From Rosa chinensis (taxonomy: Eukaryota > Streptophyta > Magnoliopsida > Rosales > Rosaceae), in NCBI RefSeq assembly GCF_002994745.2, contig NC_037091.1, positions 27,410,289 through 27,474,288 of the forward strand: a stretch of DNA of 64,000 bases. Reading direction: 5' to 3'. The translations under genes were made by a program, and so were the position numbers. Each line of letters begins with the position of its first letter. Position 1 is the stretch's first letter. This document shows positions 12,972 to 25,760 of the stretch, one piece after another. The notes below the pieces were generated by a model that did not search any database, was not told the origin of the DNA, and saw only the letters and a list, made by a program, of their open reading frames with translations.

Positions 12972-13040
12972 CTAAGATGATGAAGTCGATTTCGGATGGG
13001 CACCCAAATTAGTAGCAGCTGATTTAGATTGCCTCTTCAT
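12972..13040 (-). pseudogene. Possible N-terminal exon of the hAT transposase
   Basis: The minus strand from ATG at 13040 reads MKRQSKSAATNLG then HPKSTSSS before a stop. A short basic and serine-rich leader like this often precedes the BED finger in plant hAT transposases. It lies upstream of the main exon on the same strand and inside the same element. No clear donor site follows, so the link is inferred. Confidence 0.35.
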
Positions 13041-13154
13041 TTTCTAGATATGCAAATTACTCCTATTCAAATTAGTAAACAGAAATGTGAGTATAGAGGT
13101 CAAGAACACATGTTTAGACCAAAAAGCTACTTGTATAGACTATAGCAGGAAATA

Positions 13155-14766
13155 TGAATGACTTGAGGCATATACTCTCGCAAGTGTACGAATCGCTGTC
13201 AAGTAAGGGAAGTATTTGAACCTTGATTATCGTACCTAGGGGATTAGGTGTTGGACCTAATCGAGGTAATTGGCACTAGAATAACTTAAAAGCATACAAT
13301 GAAAAATAAAATAAAGTAAAATAATATTCACAAGATACCCAGCCTCGGCAATGCTCGGCTTAGCTCACACTAAGACTAATCAAAGCCACTAACTTGTAGC
13401 CCAAACGAGTTATGCACAATGGAAGGTAGAATTTTGTTTGGGAGTTTTGAATTGAGAATTAACTAAATTAAAAGCAAACTAAAATAAAAGCAAACAACTA
13501 ATTATCAGGCAAGAAATTAAAATTCAGATTTTCAAATTAATGGGAACATGGGAGTGTCGGGTGATTCACACTAACTATCTTGCAAATATCGATGCCAACT
13601 TCATAAATGCATGCATTTCCTATATTTGTCGAGTCCCGTATCTAGTACTGGTTAAGGCTACTAAACCAATTATCCTTTTGGTGTATTGACTATGCCGGTT
13701 AAGACCACAATCAACTCTCTAATTTGGGCATTACGCCGGTTAAGGCAGCAATATCCAAAATTAGAGGCCTAAAGAGCAAGATAATAGAGACCCAAGCAAA
13801 TATTTGAAAGGGTGACAAAGCCTAGAAACATGCTTCTAAGGACCAATAAATTCAAATTTAAAGCATACACAATGGAAATTACATTTATTAAAAGTAAAGC
13901 ATCAATATTTATACAAGATGAGTTAGGGCTTCACAACCCTAACTCCCAAAATTGAACTACTCACAACCCATTATCAAATACATCATCAAATACATAAGAA
14001 ATTAAGAGAAATGATAGAGGGGAGAGGGACACAAATTAAGCTCACAATTTTCTATAAGCAAACATGAACCCAACTTGATATTAAGCCCCTACTCTTTACC
14101 AAAGCCAAAATTCCTTGTGGTGATGAAGCCTTGATGATGTGAAGTGAAAGCCTCTTAATTACTCCTTCCGATTTTGAGAGAAAATGATAAGAGATTTAAA
14201 AATGGAGGAGAGAGAGTATGAGAGAGAAGATGGAGGTGGGTTGGTGTAAGTGTTGCGGCCACCCCGAAGAAGGAAGAGAGAATGAGTATATATGGGGTCT
14301 GTTGTGTGGTTTTCATGCAAGAGAAGAGTGAGAGGATGAGGCTGCCACGTGTTAGCACCACAATGGTTACAAGAGACAAAGCGGAAATATTCGGTGTGCT
14401 AGTGCGTGAGACAGAGAAATAATGGTGATGATGTAATTATCTAATGAGCTCAAGTTAATTAAACAATTGAATGTTTAATAGCTACCTGCACGTGATGATG
14501 CTTCTGATGACTAACGTCAATGCTCAATTAATTAATCAACTAATGATTAATTAATGACATCAAAGATTAATTAGCAGAAATTATTCCTTTATTCATTTCT
14601 TGATTATTCGCTCCGATTTTGCGCCATTTCCTTCCAAACTCCACATCTCCGCTTATTTACTACAAAAGAAATTAAAATTAATTAATTACATGATAATTGA
14701 TTTGGTGATTATCTTAATTCTAGTGTTTTAGATATAATTACATGTATATAAATGCGTGTAATCACA
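13155..14766 (-). mobile_element. Gypsy-type LTR, inverted, with polypurine tract
   Basis: On the minus strand the LTR begins TGTGATTACACGCATTT right after AAGTGTGGGGG (14767-14777), a classic polypurine tract. That tract is preceded by a block rich in GGGGACAAGCAAAG, which in my experience is typical of Tat-type gypsy elements. The far end near 13155 contains the block that reads CTCGCAAGTGTACGAATCG on the plus strand. The exact end and a TSD could not be fixed. Confidence 0.65.
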
Positions 14767-15158
14767 CCCCCACACTTGAACTTTGCTTGTCCCCAAGCAA
14801 ACTAAATGTAAAATATTGAAAATATATTAATTCAAACATATATGCTCAAACTAAAGAAAATGCGGTATTAGCCTTTCCAACCATTACCCTCGGAGAACTA
14901 ATTATGTATATGACCATGAGGTTGACAAAGCATAACATAAGATTTTTAAATTTGTAAGGCAATTAAGATGCACATGTGAGAAATGCTCAAATATATGCAT
15001 GTGTTGACCATGTGTCAAATCAATCCACCACTATTAAATAGGCATATAGAAGACCCGACATAACCCCCTAAACTCACATAGGTTCACTAAATATTATCGC
15101 TCAAGTGTTTAGAGGCTATATGTGTTTCACTCAAAAGCAATTTCATAACACACGCTAC
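14767..15158 (-). mobile_element. Remnant of gypsy internal region next to the 3' LTR
   Basis: It contains the polypurine tract and upstream non-coding sequence belonging to the LTR at 13155-14766. It is cut off at 15158 by the start of another LTR. No protein domain is visible. Confidence 0.5.
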
Positions 15159-15890
15159 TGTTGGGTTCATCACGAGTATGAAAAATATGTGCAAATATGA
15201 TATCTCCCACTCCCAAGTATAGGAGGTCAAGTTTTAGTAAGGGGAAAAGTAAGAGTATCGTACCCAAGGGATTGAGTAACTCTACCCTAAGCTAGATTAC
15301 TGCGAAAATAAACCTAGAAAACACATGCAAAGTCTACTTTTTTACAAGTTCAATAGTTTTGGCCCTTTGGAAGCCTAACTACCAAAAGTGATATAAACAA
15401 TGGATAGTAGTGAATCGGCTTTTGAATTAATTTTAACGATATTAAAATTAAAGTGCAAATAAAGAAAAATAAACTAACAAAGTGTAAGAGATTTGATCAA
15501 ATGAGATAAAAGGGGTTGTAAGGCATCACACCTAACCTCCTTTGTACAAATTCTAAGTAACGAAATCTAACATGCTCATGCCAAGATGGAATCCCCCTCG
15601 GTTCTCTTGATTATCGAGTAACCAAGAAACAATTATACTAGAGAATGTATCGAAGCTACCCCTTGATTATCTGACATAACTCTCCTACAATCCTTTTAGT
15701 TTCTACCCATTCCTTGATTATTGGACACAAGTAGACCTATGTAGATGCAAGATAAGATCCCTTGATTATCGGACACCCAAGCCACATCCAAATGATAAGC
15801 TCAATTGTAAGGACCCAAGCAACCTTATTTGATTATCACAAGATTACCATCTCCACCAAACAATATTTGTTAAGAAAGAAAGCCTTAACA
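15159..15890 (-). mobile_element. Fragment of a TGTTAGGTCC-family LTR, inverted
   Basis: It starts TGTTGGGTTCATCACGAG, the inverse of the LTR 3' end at 38797-38817, and follows that family through the blocks reading GGGTACGATACTCTTAC and GAGTTACTCAACCCC on the minus strand. Similarity fades to the right. The expected 5' end (TGTTAGGTCC inverted) is not found, so the copy is truncated or very diverged. The right limit is a guess. Confidence 0.6.
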
Positions 15891-16137
15891 CATTCTCACC
15901 TTCTACACTAATCAAATATGGAGGCGGAAAGATAGAGAGCTGCTGTCTTCAGGAGTCTTCAGGTGGCTTCATCAGTTCCTGTCTTCGGGCTTCCGTAGCG
16001 GTTACAGTGAGTCCACGAAGAGCAAGATGAAAGGAAAACATCGGGGCTGGGCTGAGATCTGACTGGCTGAGGAAGTGATTGGGCTCGGGTAGTGGCGACA
16101 GCGACTCCACGAAGAGGAAAACGAAAGGGAGGCTGGG

Positions 16138-19100
16138 TGATAAGAGCATTTTAATGCGATATTTTAACGGTTATTTCCTAATATTTACTTAGTTATTTCC
16201 TTAAATGAATCCCTTTAGTTTTAGAAAGTTTCTTTTTCCGATTTTTAGAAAGTTTCCAATTTTCATTTCTGGAAAGTTTCCATTTCTCACTTTTAGAAAG
16301 TTTCTATTTTTCGTTTTAGGAAAGTTTCTATTTTTAGTAATAGTTTCTACGTTCAGGTCCTCGGAACTCACGAAAAGAAAGAGGAGCTAGCAAACGTTAA
16401 GAGGTGTGAAGATGAGACACAAAGGGCTGCACAAATGAGTAGAAATGAAGATATAAGCTTTCCTGTTCCAACCAGGAAACCCGGTTCAAAAGAGGAAAGT
16501 GTATCAAGCAAGATTCTAAAGCTAACCAAGAAACTTGACCGGAATAATGAAGAAATGGCGTTGGAGATCATCAAGGCTTGAAGGTGACACAACAAGGCCC
16601 AAGAAACCTATGGATTAACTTGGATTTTCGGCAAAATGGATAAAAGCCCATAAAAGCCCATGGAATTAGGGTTTTGTGACACAAAGCATTATAGGGGAAG
16701 TGTTTTGCCGTGAAATACCAAGAGGAAAAGAAGGAATTGGCGTGAAAATCAAGAAGAAAATAAAAGATTACGCCAAGAGATATTCTAGGGAGAGTTTTAA
16801 GGAAAGAAGAAGTGTGGACATCAAGAAAAAGCTCAAAATGCGTCTAGGTTAGTCCTTAAATTCCCTAAAGGTATTTTGGCCGAAATAAAAGAGAAAAATC
16901 AGAATATATTCATGGAATTTCGGCAACTATATATTAGGGAATCATTTTGGAGTTTTATGATTGGTTGGACAACACAATAGGGCTTACATGGCAATTTTCG
17001 ATTGGTGGAAGCTATGTGGAGTTATTAAATTAATTCCTTGGAAAATAAAAGAAGAATCAAGAACTTGGAGAGCACTCTTGCTGTCCCCTATATATACTAC
17101 TTCTCCCTAGATGTTTTAAACATCTTACAATTTAGAAATTACTCCCTCATAACGTGAAGTTCTCTCTCCATCCTCTAGTGCATTCAACGTTTCAAGCAAG
17201 GAAGAAGAAGAAGAAGAAGGAGCCGTGAGCATCATCATCCACCTTGAAGACTTGCTTCCAAGATTCAAGCATCCAAATGCAAAGCACCCATTGATACGCT
17301 AAAAACAAGCACTCAACTTAACCCTGCAAGATGTAGTCGTTAGCAATATAGAGTAAGCAAGGATCGTTCGATGCCAGAGATTGAGGGTAACTAATTAATC
17401 ACAAAGAAAAGTAAAAATAAACTAATCTAAACTAATCAAAGAACACAAATCAAACAAACAAAGAAACTAACTAAAAGAAAAGAAAACAACCATAGAATAA
17501 GGAGAAGAAGAAAGGAAGCAACGAAATAAAAGAAGAAAAGAAGAATAAATGTTTTGGGGATTTTAGGGTTTACGAAAATTAAAGGAAAACAAAGAAAGCA
17601 ATTTCAATTTTAAGTTTGAGAAAAATAAGATGGAGAAAACGTTAGAGACTCGGAAATCCACCACCAATTATTTTCGAACAATGTTAAGTTAACCTAGTTT
17701 CAATTACTAAGGTGTGGACAGAAATCAACCAAGAAACAAGTCGGAGCAGATCATGTCCCTTATTAATGTTTCCCTAATTACTTAGTCTACGTGAGCGCAC
17801 AATAGCTAAGCCTATCAAACATGCAATCAAGGTATAGAACGCTATCCTATCAACAACACATATAGTGTCAACATATTTGAAGCATTAAGATCTCATGGAA
17901 ACGATTGATTATAGAGTTGCAGTCTAGTGTGGAACGCCTACCTAGCATGCTCTTCTAGTTGTTTAAAACATCAACTTATGTTCAAAGTCTTGCATACTTG
18001 TGGATTAGAAAACAAAACGATTAGGTGAATTATTTTCTAAACCTAGCTCCAATTACATGCATAAATCCTATGTTGGCCACCATAAAACAAACACATGCAA
18101 AAGTTTTCAATCAATCAGAGATAAACAACCAATCCACACCACAGATCAAGAAACTAAATTTAAACAAACATATGTTCTACATAATTGGGGCTTCAAACCT
18201 CGCCCCTAACAAAAGTAACTAGCCACACATCGTCTTAAATTCAACAATTAAAAACATGAGTATTCGATTACAAAAGAATAAAAACCGTAAAGAGCAGAGT
18301 ATGAGAGCCACGAATTCACTTTTAGGCAGCCTTAGATGCAGGCAATCCTTCAAGATAGGGCACGGCAGGAGCTTGATGGAAGTGGATGGTAAATTGCACG
18401 GTTTTCCTTCTTGAAGACTTGGGAATTTTTGAGACTTTGTGTGCTAGGGTTTGGGAGCAGAAGATGGCGCTGCAGGATGGTGTTTTCCAACGTGTTCAGA
18501 GCCTCTATATATATAGAATACACAGCCCAAGTTTCCTTTTCCAATTCAGCTTTGAAAGCCTCTCCTAGTTGCTTGAGGATTACTCTACTTGGTGCATAAT
18601 TAAATGATTTTCAAGCCTTAATAATCTTCCCAAAATCTTGAGGAATCATTCTAGGACTCTCCTTCATATTTTCAGCAGCAATAGCCTTCCAAAAATGCCC
18701 TGAAATTCCGTCCAAAGAAGAATTCTGCAAAACCGTCCTGTTTTGACTAGGATTCAATTTCTGACTCTTAAGCTTCCTTCTTGAACAAGGAACGACTTCG
18801 TCTTGACAAGTTTCTGGATGGTTCTTGACTCCCACGTGCTCTATGACATCATATCATCTCGAATGATCAAAAACCTTCTGGAAAAACTCCAATTAAATCG
18901 CCGGAAAAGATCTCCCAAAAAGCTTCGTGAAAAGCTGACAGTTTCTGCCTTATCGGGAAGCATACTTCGACTTTGATTTCCTACTGCCTCGTTGATGATT
19001 CTAACCAGTTCTTTGGCTCTTGTTGAAGTATAACATCATGTCTTTAAGGTTCGCTGGTCCTTTCTTCATAGGTGCAGCTGTAAGAATGCAAGAATTTCTC

Positions 19101-20330
19101 CTCAAAACCATTCCCAGAAAGCTGATTCTGCAACTGCATTTTTCTGCTTTGCAGCAACTGTTTTGCACAACGATTTCCGTAGACTTCCCTTCTAATTTCT
19201 AGCCAAATGGTTGATTAAACTTGGTCCTCTGCATCAGTACTTTATGATCCATGGCTTCGTTGCTCACTTTCAGCTCTTATTTCTCTTGAATCACTCCACG
19301 AACTACCTAAAAAGAAAACAAAGTTAAAACTGACTTTTTAAAGGAAATAGCTAAGAAAAGTGTAAGGGATTTCACACTATATTCGTCGCATTTATGCTCC
19401 TATCACCCATCCCCATCTCCATCTCACAGTGTAATTCGCCCTCTTTCTTTGTAACCTTGTTTGATTTCGTTGGAATTGTTTCTAGTTGACAACAATGTTT
19501 GAACAAAGTTTAATTCTGAAATTTTATGATTGAATGAAGATTTTGATTCCTATGATTATGATTCTAAGTTGCTTTTGTGAGTTTGTTCAATTAGATTTGC
19601 TTGATTGATATCTTTTCTGTGTTTATCTTATTTGGTTCGAAACATCTAGGGTTTGCATGTAATTGGTGCTAGATTTAAGTTTATGATTCACCTAATAGTT
19701 TTGTGAACTTGAATCAAAAGTAGTAAAGGTTTTGGACAAGAATCGAATTTAATTGAACAGGATTGCAATTAGATGAACTTATTCATACTAAGTTGTTCAC
19801 TTAAGTTGATAACCTTTCTCTTGTTTATTGCGTTGAACATGGCTTGATTTGCTAGCTTTCTACACTTTGATTGCATGTTTGATAGGATTGATCTTTGTGC
19901 TTTCACTTAGATTAATTAGTAAAGGAAAGTAAAATATGGGAAATCGTTTGCTTCAAATGTTTCACATGATCAACTTCTTTCTCATGACTTGGAAGAACGA
20001 TTATAGGATTGAGTCGAATTTGATTATGAACTTGGTTTTGATCTTTGTTTCTTATGTTTCATTCTTGTATTTGTGTTTTTGTTTATATTTAATTTTCTTT
20101 CTTTCTTTTAATTTTCGAAAACCTAACACCCTAAAACCCCCTTTAATTTCATAAATAATATATATATATATATATATGTGTAAATATTATACTTTGTTTT
20201 TATTTTAATTCTTTATTTGTCTTACAATAACAGGTGTCCTCTCAATCCCCGGAATAGAACGATCCCTATTTACTTTATACTAATGATGACATTTTCATGG
20301 TTAAATTATATGCTTGCTTTGAGCGTATCA
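16138..20330 (+). mobile_element. Solo LTR, TGATAGGAGC family, containing a second inverted LTR
   Basis: It begins TGATAAGAGCATTTTAATG and ends GAGCGTATCA. The flanks are CTGGG at 16133-16137 and 20331-20335, an exact 5-base TSD. Subtracting the passenger at 17292-19405 and its 5-base duplication leaves 2074 bases, close to the 1989-base copy at 10867. A TATA box lies near 17088. No internal region is present. Confidence 0.93.
17292..19405 (-). mobile_element. Solo LTR, inverted, nested in the LTR at 16138
   Basis: The plus strand reads TGATACGCTAAAAACAAGC at the left and GCTCCTATCA at the right, the inverted family ends. The flanks are CCCAT at 17287-17291 and 19406-19410, an exact TSD. Removing it rejoins a sequence that matches the uninterrupted copy near 11915-11935 (CATCC...GGTGTAATTCG). 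It is the third insertion layer here: hAT, then LTR, then LTR. Confidence 0.93.
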
Positions 20331-20663
20331 CTGGGCTGAGAGAAGTGAGAGCTGAGTGGTTGAGACTCAGAGAAAAGTGAGGCAGCAAAATTGCTTGGGT
20401 CGAGGCTGTTTAGTTGTTCTCTAACCCTAAAACAAAACGATGTTGTTTTGTCAAATATGAACAGTAATTCGGTTTTCGGTTCAGTTCAGTTTTTACCAGG
20501 TCGAAACCGAAAATCGAACTTAACAAAATCGGTTCGGTTTTTTTTTTTGTGCGGTTTTGTTCGACTTCAGTTCGGGTTTCGGTGTGGTTTTGTTTGGCTT
20601 CAGTTCGGGTTTCGGTGCAGTTTTTTTCGGTTTTCGGTTTTGCGAGGCCACCCTAGTTCTAGA

Positions 20664-21712
20664 GGCCACGCATTGACAATGGTATGTACTAATATGTTGT
20701 ATTAAAATGGGCAGAAACACTTCTAAAAATATTTTTCATTTGGGAGTTGCTATTACATTGTGATGTTGTAGCAGTCAAGACATTAGGATCTGTTTCGACC
20801 TTATTCCATTTTTGCTTTATAGAATAAGCAACAAATGTTTTAATATTATAATAAAACATGTCAACAACCATCTCAAAACGATATTTCATTAACCAGCACA
20901 TGTCTACACAAATAGAGAAAATTAATGAGAAACTAACATAAAAAAATGTATGTACTGGCCACTAATAGACTCATCATTAACCTCTTAGTCGAACCCTAGG
21001 TCAAGCCAAGCATCATTGCCTCCGCGTTGTCACTATCGAAAATAGAGCTACTCAGTTATCGACTTATAGTCTCCTAAGAAGAAATTTCAAATCCAAGCCT
21101 TATTAGGCTGAAGCATATAACCAAAGATCTATGAATCCCAGATCTAGATTTGAAATTCACCAGGATCCCAAATCCAAGACCAGCCAAACTCAAACACGCA
21201 CCCAAATCCAACCCCAAAGCCCGAATTGAGCCTACCCGAATATATTAATTTGTACCTAAATTTGACATATCAACATGTAAACACTTGGTTGATGGATTAA
21301 AGTTCATGATATTCTACTATGTCAATGATTAATAATTTTTAGGAATAGTTAATGCCGAGAACTACTTAAGTTTGAAGAAGTTCAACCACATCCTCCTCTT
21401 CGATTAGGGTTCGAGAATCAAATTGGTTCTCCTACCTTCCAAGACTAGCAGAGTGTATTGGCCGATAATAAGAACGTACTATCCAATTAAGGGAAGTTTC
21501 AGCAATGATTGTAGTGGGAGTCTTTCGAGAATTAGAGTTGGACTCTTAGTGTCGAAACCACTGCATAGTGGGTGAAAATCTAGCTAAAGTTGGGTGTACA
21601 AGAGAACTTGCCTTACCTGTTCTTTTAATGTGGAAGATCCGATAGCTCGTCTAAAACACGAAATCCAAATTCACATCGAAATAAGCTCAGACTTTAAGGA
21701 TTACATCGACTT
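20664..21712. other. Non-repetitive-looking spacer between the hAT and Copia elements
   Basis: It starts with GGCCACGC just after the hAT TSD and runs to the Copia TSD. Short open stretches exist (for example minus 20901-20689 and plus 21594-21836), but none shows a domain, codon pattern or splice structure I recognise. It is probably part of the original intergenic DNA. Confidence 0.4.
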
Positions 21713-21717
21713 GATAA

Positions 21718-22285
21718 TGTTAGAGTGGACTGAAGATAGTTTCATTAAGCATAACAACAGTTGTATTAAAGTAGGACATTCAACAAGAGATAAACAATTT
21801 AATTTAAACTTGGTAATATTTATCCAAGCATTTTGATTAGATAAATACAAGAGGCTAATGTAGTTATCTTATATATCAAGATAACAAAAGATATGCATAT
21901 GCAGTAGAGTTGGATTGAACCTCTAACTCCTTGATGGGACTGAGCTTAGAGTGATACACTTCTCTGTATAAATAGGAGTCCCTGTGTTCACTCAATACAC
22001 GCTGAAAATACAGTAGCAATACCATCTAGCTTTTCACATATTGAGTACTTCACAGAAGGCTTTTATTGAGTTCCTCATTCCAACTCCTGCCATCATTTCC
22101 AGCCGCACTCTGCACATTTCCAGATGGCTCTCCAAGCAAATGAAAAAGGTTGGTCTTCCAAGTCTCCTTGTCATGCTTATGTCGATGTGTATCTGATATG
22201 TTCTGGTGTCTGCTCATTGATATGTAAATGACGTGTTTGAATGTATTTGTGATGTTAATGATTGATTGTTTATTTTGTGGCAACA
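21718..22285 (+). mobile_element. 5' LTR of the Copia element (568 bp)
   Basis: It begins TGTTAGAG and ends GGCAACA just before the primer-binding site. A TATA-like CTGTATAAATAGG lies near 21965. Over the first 150 or so bases I count about four differences from the 3' LTR, so the insertion is not very recent. Confidence 0.93.
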
Positions 22286-22287
22286 AG

Positions 22288-22300
22288 TGGTGTCAGAGCC
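22288..22300 (+). promoter_or_regulatory. Primer-binding site for initiator tRNA-Met
   Basis: TGGTGTCAGAGCC lies two bases after the 5' LTR. The plant Copia consensus complementary to the 3' end of initiator tRNA-Met is TGGTATCAGAGC; this copy has one transition. Confidence 0.85.
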
Positions 22301-22517
22301 ACAAATCATTTTGCACAAATCGTTGTTTACATGTTATGTTATTTTCACAAATGTTTCTTTTTGATGGAAATGAAATGAAACAAATCATTTGGGCTTAGAC
22401 CCGTTTCTGGACCCAAAAAGCATGACCCAACCCATTTTAAAACAAGTGGATCTTCTTAACCCGCAACCTTATTACAGACCCTCACTTAAACAAAAGTCAT
22501 TGTTGTCTTCTAATGGT

Positions 22518-22521
<4 letters not shown>

Positions 22522-22552
<31 letters not shown>
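22522..22552. repeat. Poly(T) run in the Copia leader
   Basis: A run of about 30 T in the leader between the primer-binding site and the nested LTR. It has the look of a slippage-expanded tract. Confidence 0.8.
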
Positions 22553-22801
22553 CTGGAGAAAGAACGCTGAATTGATTTTGTTGAATTCGGATTACTCGGC
22601 TCGAATTGATTGATGATACTTGCTCAGACTGGTTCGATAACATGCTGTATGTATAGAATTGCTTCCGCTAACACTTGTTTTGCAGCGCTGGAAAGCATCC
22701 GAGTATGTTTTCTGTGAAGATTGAAATTTCTGTTAATCTCATTTTGAATTGCATGTTCAGAACCATAAAGCTCTCCTGGGGGGCATTTAAGTTACTAGGT
22801 T

Positions 22802-24879
22802 TGTGATGCCCCGGAAATTCGTATTTATTTTCCGAGGATTTTCCGGAATTTAAATTATGGGTATCGGACGGTTTCGTGGCTCGTGGACGGAGCGGAAGTG
22901 TTTCGGACGAATTTTTATTCGTAAAGTGTGGAATTATGGGGGTTTCAAGGTTGACTTTTGATACGTTGAGATTCTCCGAAAACTTCCTTCATGAAAGTTG
23001 TAGAGCACGTCGATACGAGTTCGTGGATATGTGGAACGCGAGAATCGGAGTTCGTATGGAATTGTTATGATTTTTGCAGTTTCATACCGATTGATTTATT
23101 CTATCCGTGAGGATTTGAGCGTCCGATCGACTTGTGGTTTGGTCACATCGATCGTGGACGTATTCCAGAGACTTTGGAAGGTCTCGGATGTGGTTTTGCC
23201 TCGATTGGCGCCACTTTGGGGATTTTAGTTCAAAACAAGGGTTTCGGACTTAAATCAAATGTGAATCGTTACTGATTTTGATCATTGGGGATTAGGTGCT
23301 TCTAAAGGTGAATTGAACGAGTTGTTGGTGATAGTGTTAGTTCGGTTCTGTATAGAAGACGCAGCGGGAGTTTCGAGGTGAGTAATCTCACGAAGTTCAT
23401 ATCACGAACGGGCTTACCTTTATCGTTTTGAGAGTTATTTAGTTAACTACAAACTATAGTTAGTATTAGTAGGCATTCCTGAGCGGATGACTACGTATAT
23501 ATATATTTACGTGAAATATATGTGTTTTGGTGGTTTGTGGATTTTGAAGCAATATGCATGAAATGATGCTTTTTATTGTTTTGGGTTGTGGCTTTTGGAA
23601 AACAAATGATTGTGGAAATGTTGATTTCGATTTGTTTTGAAAAGCGTTGAGATTTGTGTATTTGAGGAACATTTTAGTTCGCGGGTGGTTTATTCAAATA
23701 TGGGTTTTTACCGGGAGTAATTGATAGGGATCAATTACGGGGAATCTTTCATTTTAGATTCGTGTAACATTTTGGGTCCATTGTGACTCCTTTAATGTTT
23801 TGGTATTTATACCGCGGGTCCAAAGACTTACGAGTTTAGGATCGTGGGTGGGAAAATCGGGACTTCACGCCTTTGGCCGGGTTAGTGAATACGATCAGTT
23901 AGAGCTCTAGTCTGTCCGCCGCGTTTGTTTATTCATTTAAACGTGTGAGTTTATCTCGTGCTTTGTTTCTTGATTGAAACGCGTTTGTTTATTCATTTAA
24001 ACGTGTGAGTTTATCTCGTGATTTGAGTGAGTTTATCTCGTGCTTTGTTTATTTATTTAAACGTGATTTGAGTGAGTTTATCTCGTGCTTTGTTTCTTGA
24101 TTGAAACGCGTTTGTTTATTCATTTAAACGTGTGAGTTTATCTCATGCTTTGTTTCTTAATTGAAACGCGTTTGTTTATTCATTTAAACGTGTGAGTTTA
24201 TCTCGTGCTTTGTTTCTTGATTGAAACGCGTTTGTTTATTCATTTAAACGTGTGAGTTTATCTCGTGATTTGAGTGAGTTTATCTCGTGCTTTGTTTATT
24301 TATTTAAACGTGATTTGAGTGAGTTTATCTCGTGCCTTGTTTATTGATTTAAACGTGATTTGAGTGAGTTTATCTCGTGCTTTGTTTATTGATTTAAACG
24401 TGATTCGTGTGAGTTATTCTCGTGATTGGCGTGAGTTGTGTGTGGTTTGAGTTACTCATACGGGCTTGCAAAAGCTTACCGGGTTTGTTGTGTGGCAACC
24501 CGGTGCACCATTCAAACGGTGTAGGGGTTAATCCTGCAGGTCAGGAGAATCGGGGCTGAAGTTGGGGTTGCATACTTGCAGCTAAACGGTAGGAAGAAAA
24601 TTTTGTGACTTTACCGTTATTTGGACTTCCGTTGTAGTGAGCTCTGAGGAGCATTTACGTTTTATCTTGTTGTTGACAATTTAATTCGTAAGCTTGTGTA
24701 ATATATAACTCTATGGAGCGAGTGTATATTAACTTTGAGGGTTCAGGGCATCAATATATGTGTAAGTTAAAGGAAAAAAAGATTCCAGGTATTTTGTATT
24801 GATGACTGGACGTTCACGCATATATAATTATGGGGTTATATATATCGATTTTCATGTGTGTAAAATCAGGGGCGTGACA
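22802..24879 (+). mobile_element. Solo gypsy-type LTR nested in the Copia leader
   Basis: TGTGATGCCCC at the start and GGGGCGTGACA at the end form imperfect inverted termini. The flanks are AGGTT (22797-22801) and AGATT (24880-24884), a 5-base TSD with one mismatch. It is 2078 bases long and near-identical to the partial copy at 1-3154. It carries the minisatellite at about 23920-24430. No internal region is present. Confidence 0.82.
23920..24430 (+). repeat. Minisatellite array in the nested LTR
   Basis: About seven repeats built from CGTTTGTTTATTCATTTAAACG, GTGAGTTTATCTCGTG and CTTTGTTTCTTGATTGAAACG modules. Unit order differs from the array at 420-890, mainly in having TTCATTTAAACG where the first copy has TTGATTTAAACG. 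Confidence 0.8.
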
Positions 24880-24884
24880 AGATT

Positions 24885-25760
24885 GGTGCCCAGATGAAAT
24901 TTAAATTTTGAATTGTTTGATGATTGTTTTCATGTTGGTTGATTATATTTGCTTATATATTGAACGACATGTGGATGAATGATTCTTTGAAAATTGCTTT
25001 CAATGAGATGGTATGATTATATAATTGCTTGATGACATGATCGTAAATCCACTTGTGGGAATTTTTTACCTTTAAATAATTGTAACTATCTCCCTGTTGC
25101 AAGTTTGATTGTCAAGTTTTTGTATTGCAAGTAAAAGAGAGCTCTTAGTAAACACTTGTTTCTGGTCTGGAGCATACGGATATCAGTTTCAATTTTTGAA
25201 TATCAACTTGAGTCTTTTTAATTTCATATTGCATACAACAAAGAATTTTGGAAAACTTTTGTTGATTGTGAAGATACTAAAACTGGAACATTGCATAGAG
25301 TGTGTTTAAATAATGATTGTATCATCCACAGATGGCTATTAACTCTACATTATTTAAACACAAACTGTTTTTTGTACATATTGTATTCAGACATATAAAG
25401 CATAATTAGACATTCTCTTTTTGCCAAACATGTATTGATTTGTCTTTTTATATCGTGTTTGTTTTCAATGTGGTACAATTAAAAGAAAATCAAGAATAGC
25501 ATGTATTTTGCCACACAGGTACTCTTGCTATTGAAAAATGTATTCAGTATGCTTAAATTTCTATATCAATGTTTCTGAAATGCATATTGTAACTTAATGT
25601 ATTATGCTTTTGATGGTTGATGATATTGATATGGTATAAGACTCAGAATGTCTTGTTTATAGGTTATAATTTCATTGCTTGTGACCTTGAGATTATTAAG
25701 GTTTCTGGTTATTTTCTTGTTTTGAATTTTAACTAGAAATAAGACTTAGACCTCCCTGTT
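24885..25760 (+). mobile_element. Copia leader, right part, non-coding
   Basis: AT-rich untranslated leader of the Copia element between the nested LTR and gag. I see no domain or clear regulatory motif in it. Confidence 0.55.

Larger units (their letters stand above)
7924..20655 (-). mobile_element. hAT DNA transposon with full ends and 8-bp TSD, loaded with LTRs
   Basis: The left end reads TAGGGGTGGGTTCGG and the right end, inverted, TAGGGTGGCCTCGC. Both ends are followed by GGTTCGGTT-type subterminal repeats (7930-8070 and 20468-20640). The flanks are identical 8-base copies, GTTCTAGA at 7916-7923 and at 20656-20663, the TSD length of hAT elements. Between them are a minus-strand transposase pseudogene, a solo LTR (10867-12855), a gypsy remnant (about 13155-15890) and another LTR (16138-20330) with its own passenger. 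Subtracting passengers leaves about 3.8 kb, a normal size for an autonomous hAT. Confidence 0.92.

Noticed and set aside
15159..15890. A TSD for the truncated inverted LTR
   Set aside because: GCTAC before the start has no partner near any plausible right end, so no boundary was claimed.
20391..20720. Open stretches with FGFRCGF repeats on both strands near the hAT right end
   Set aside because: They translate the GGTTTCGGT-type subterminal repeats of the hAT element.
22389..22613. Open stretch of 74 codons in the Copia leader
   Set aside because: It is carried by the poly(T) run (a string of Phe) and has no homology I can see.
1..24879. The LTRs at 1-3154 and 22802-24879 as the two ends of one large element
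   Set aside because: The second has its own 5-base flanking duplication inside a Copia leader, and the first is followed by a different Copia relic. They are separate insertions.
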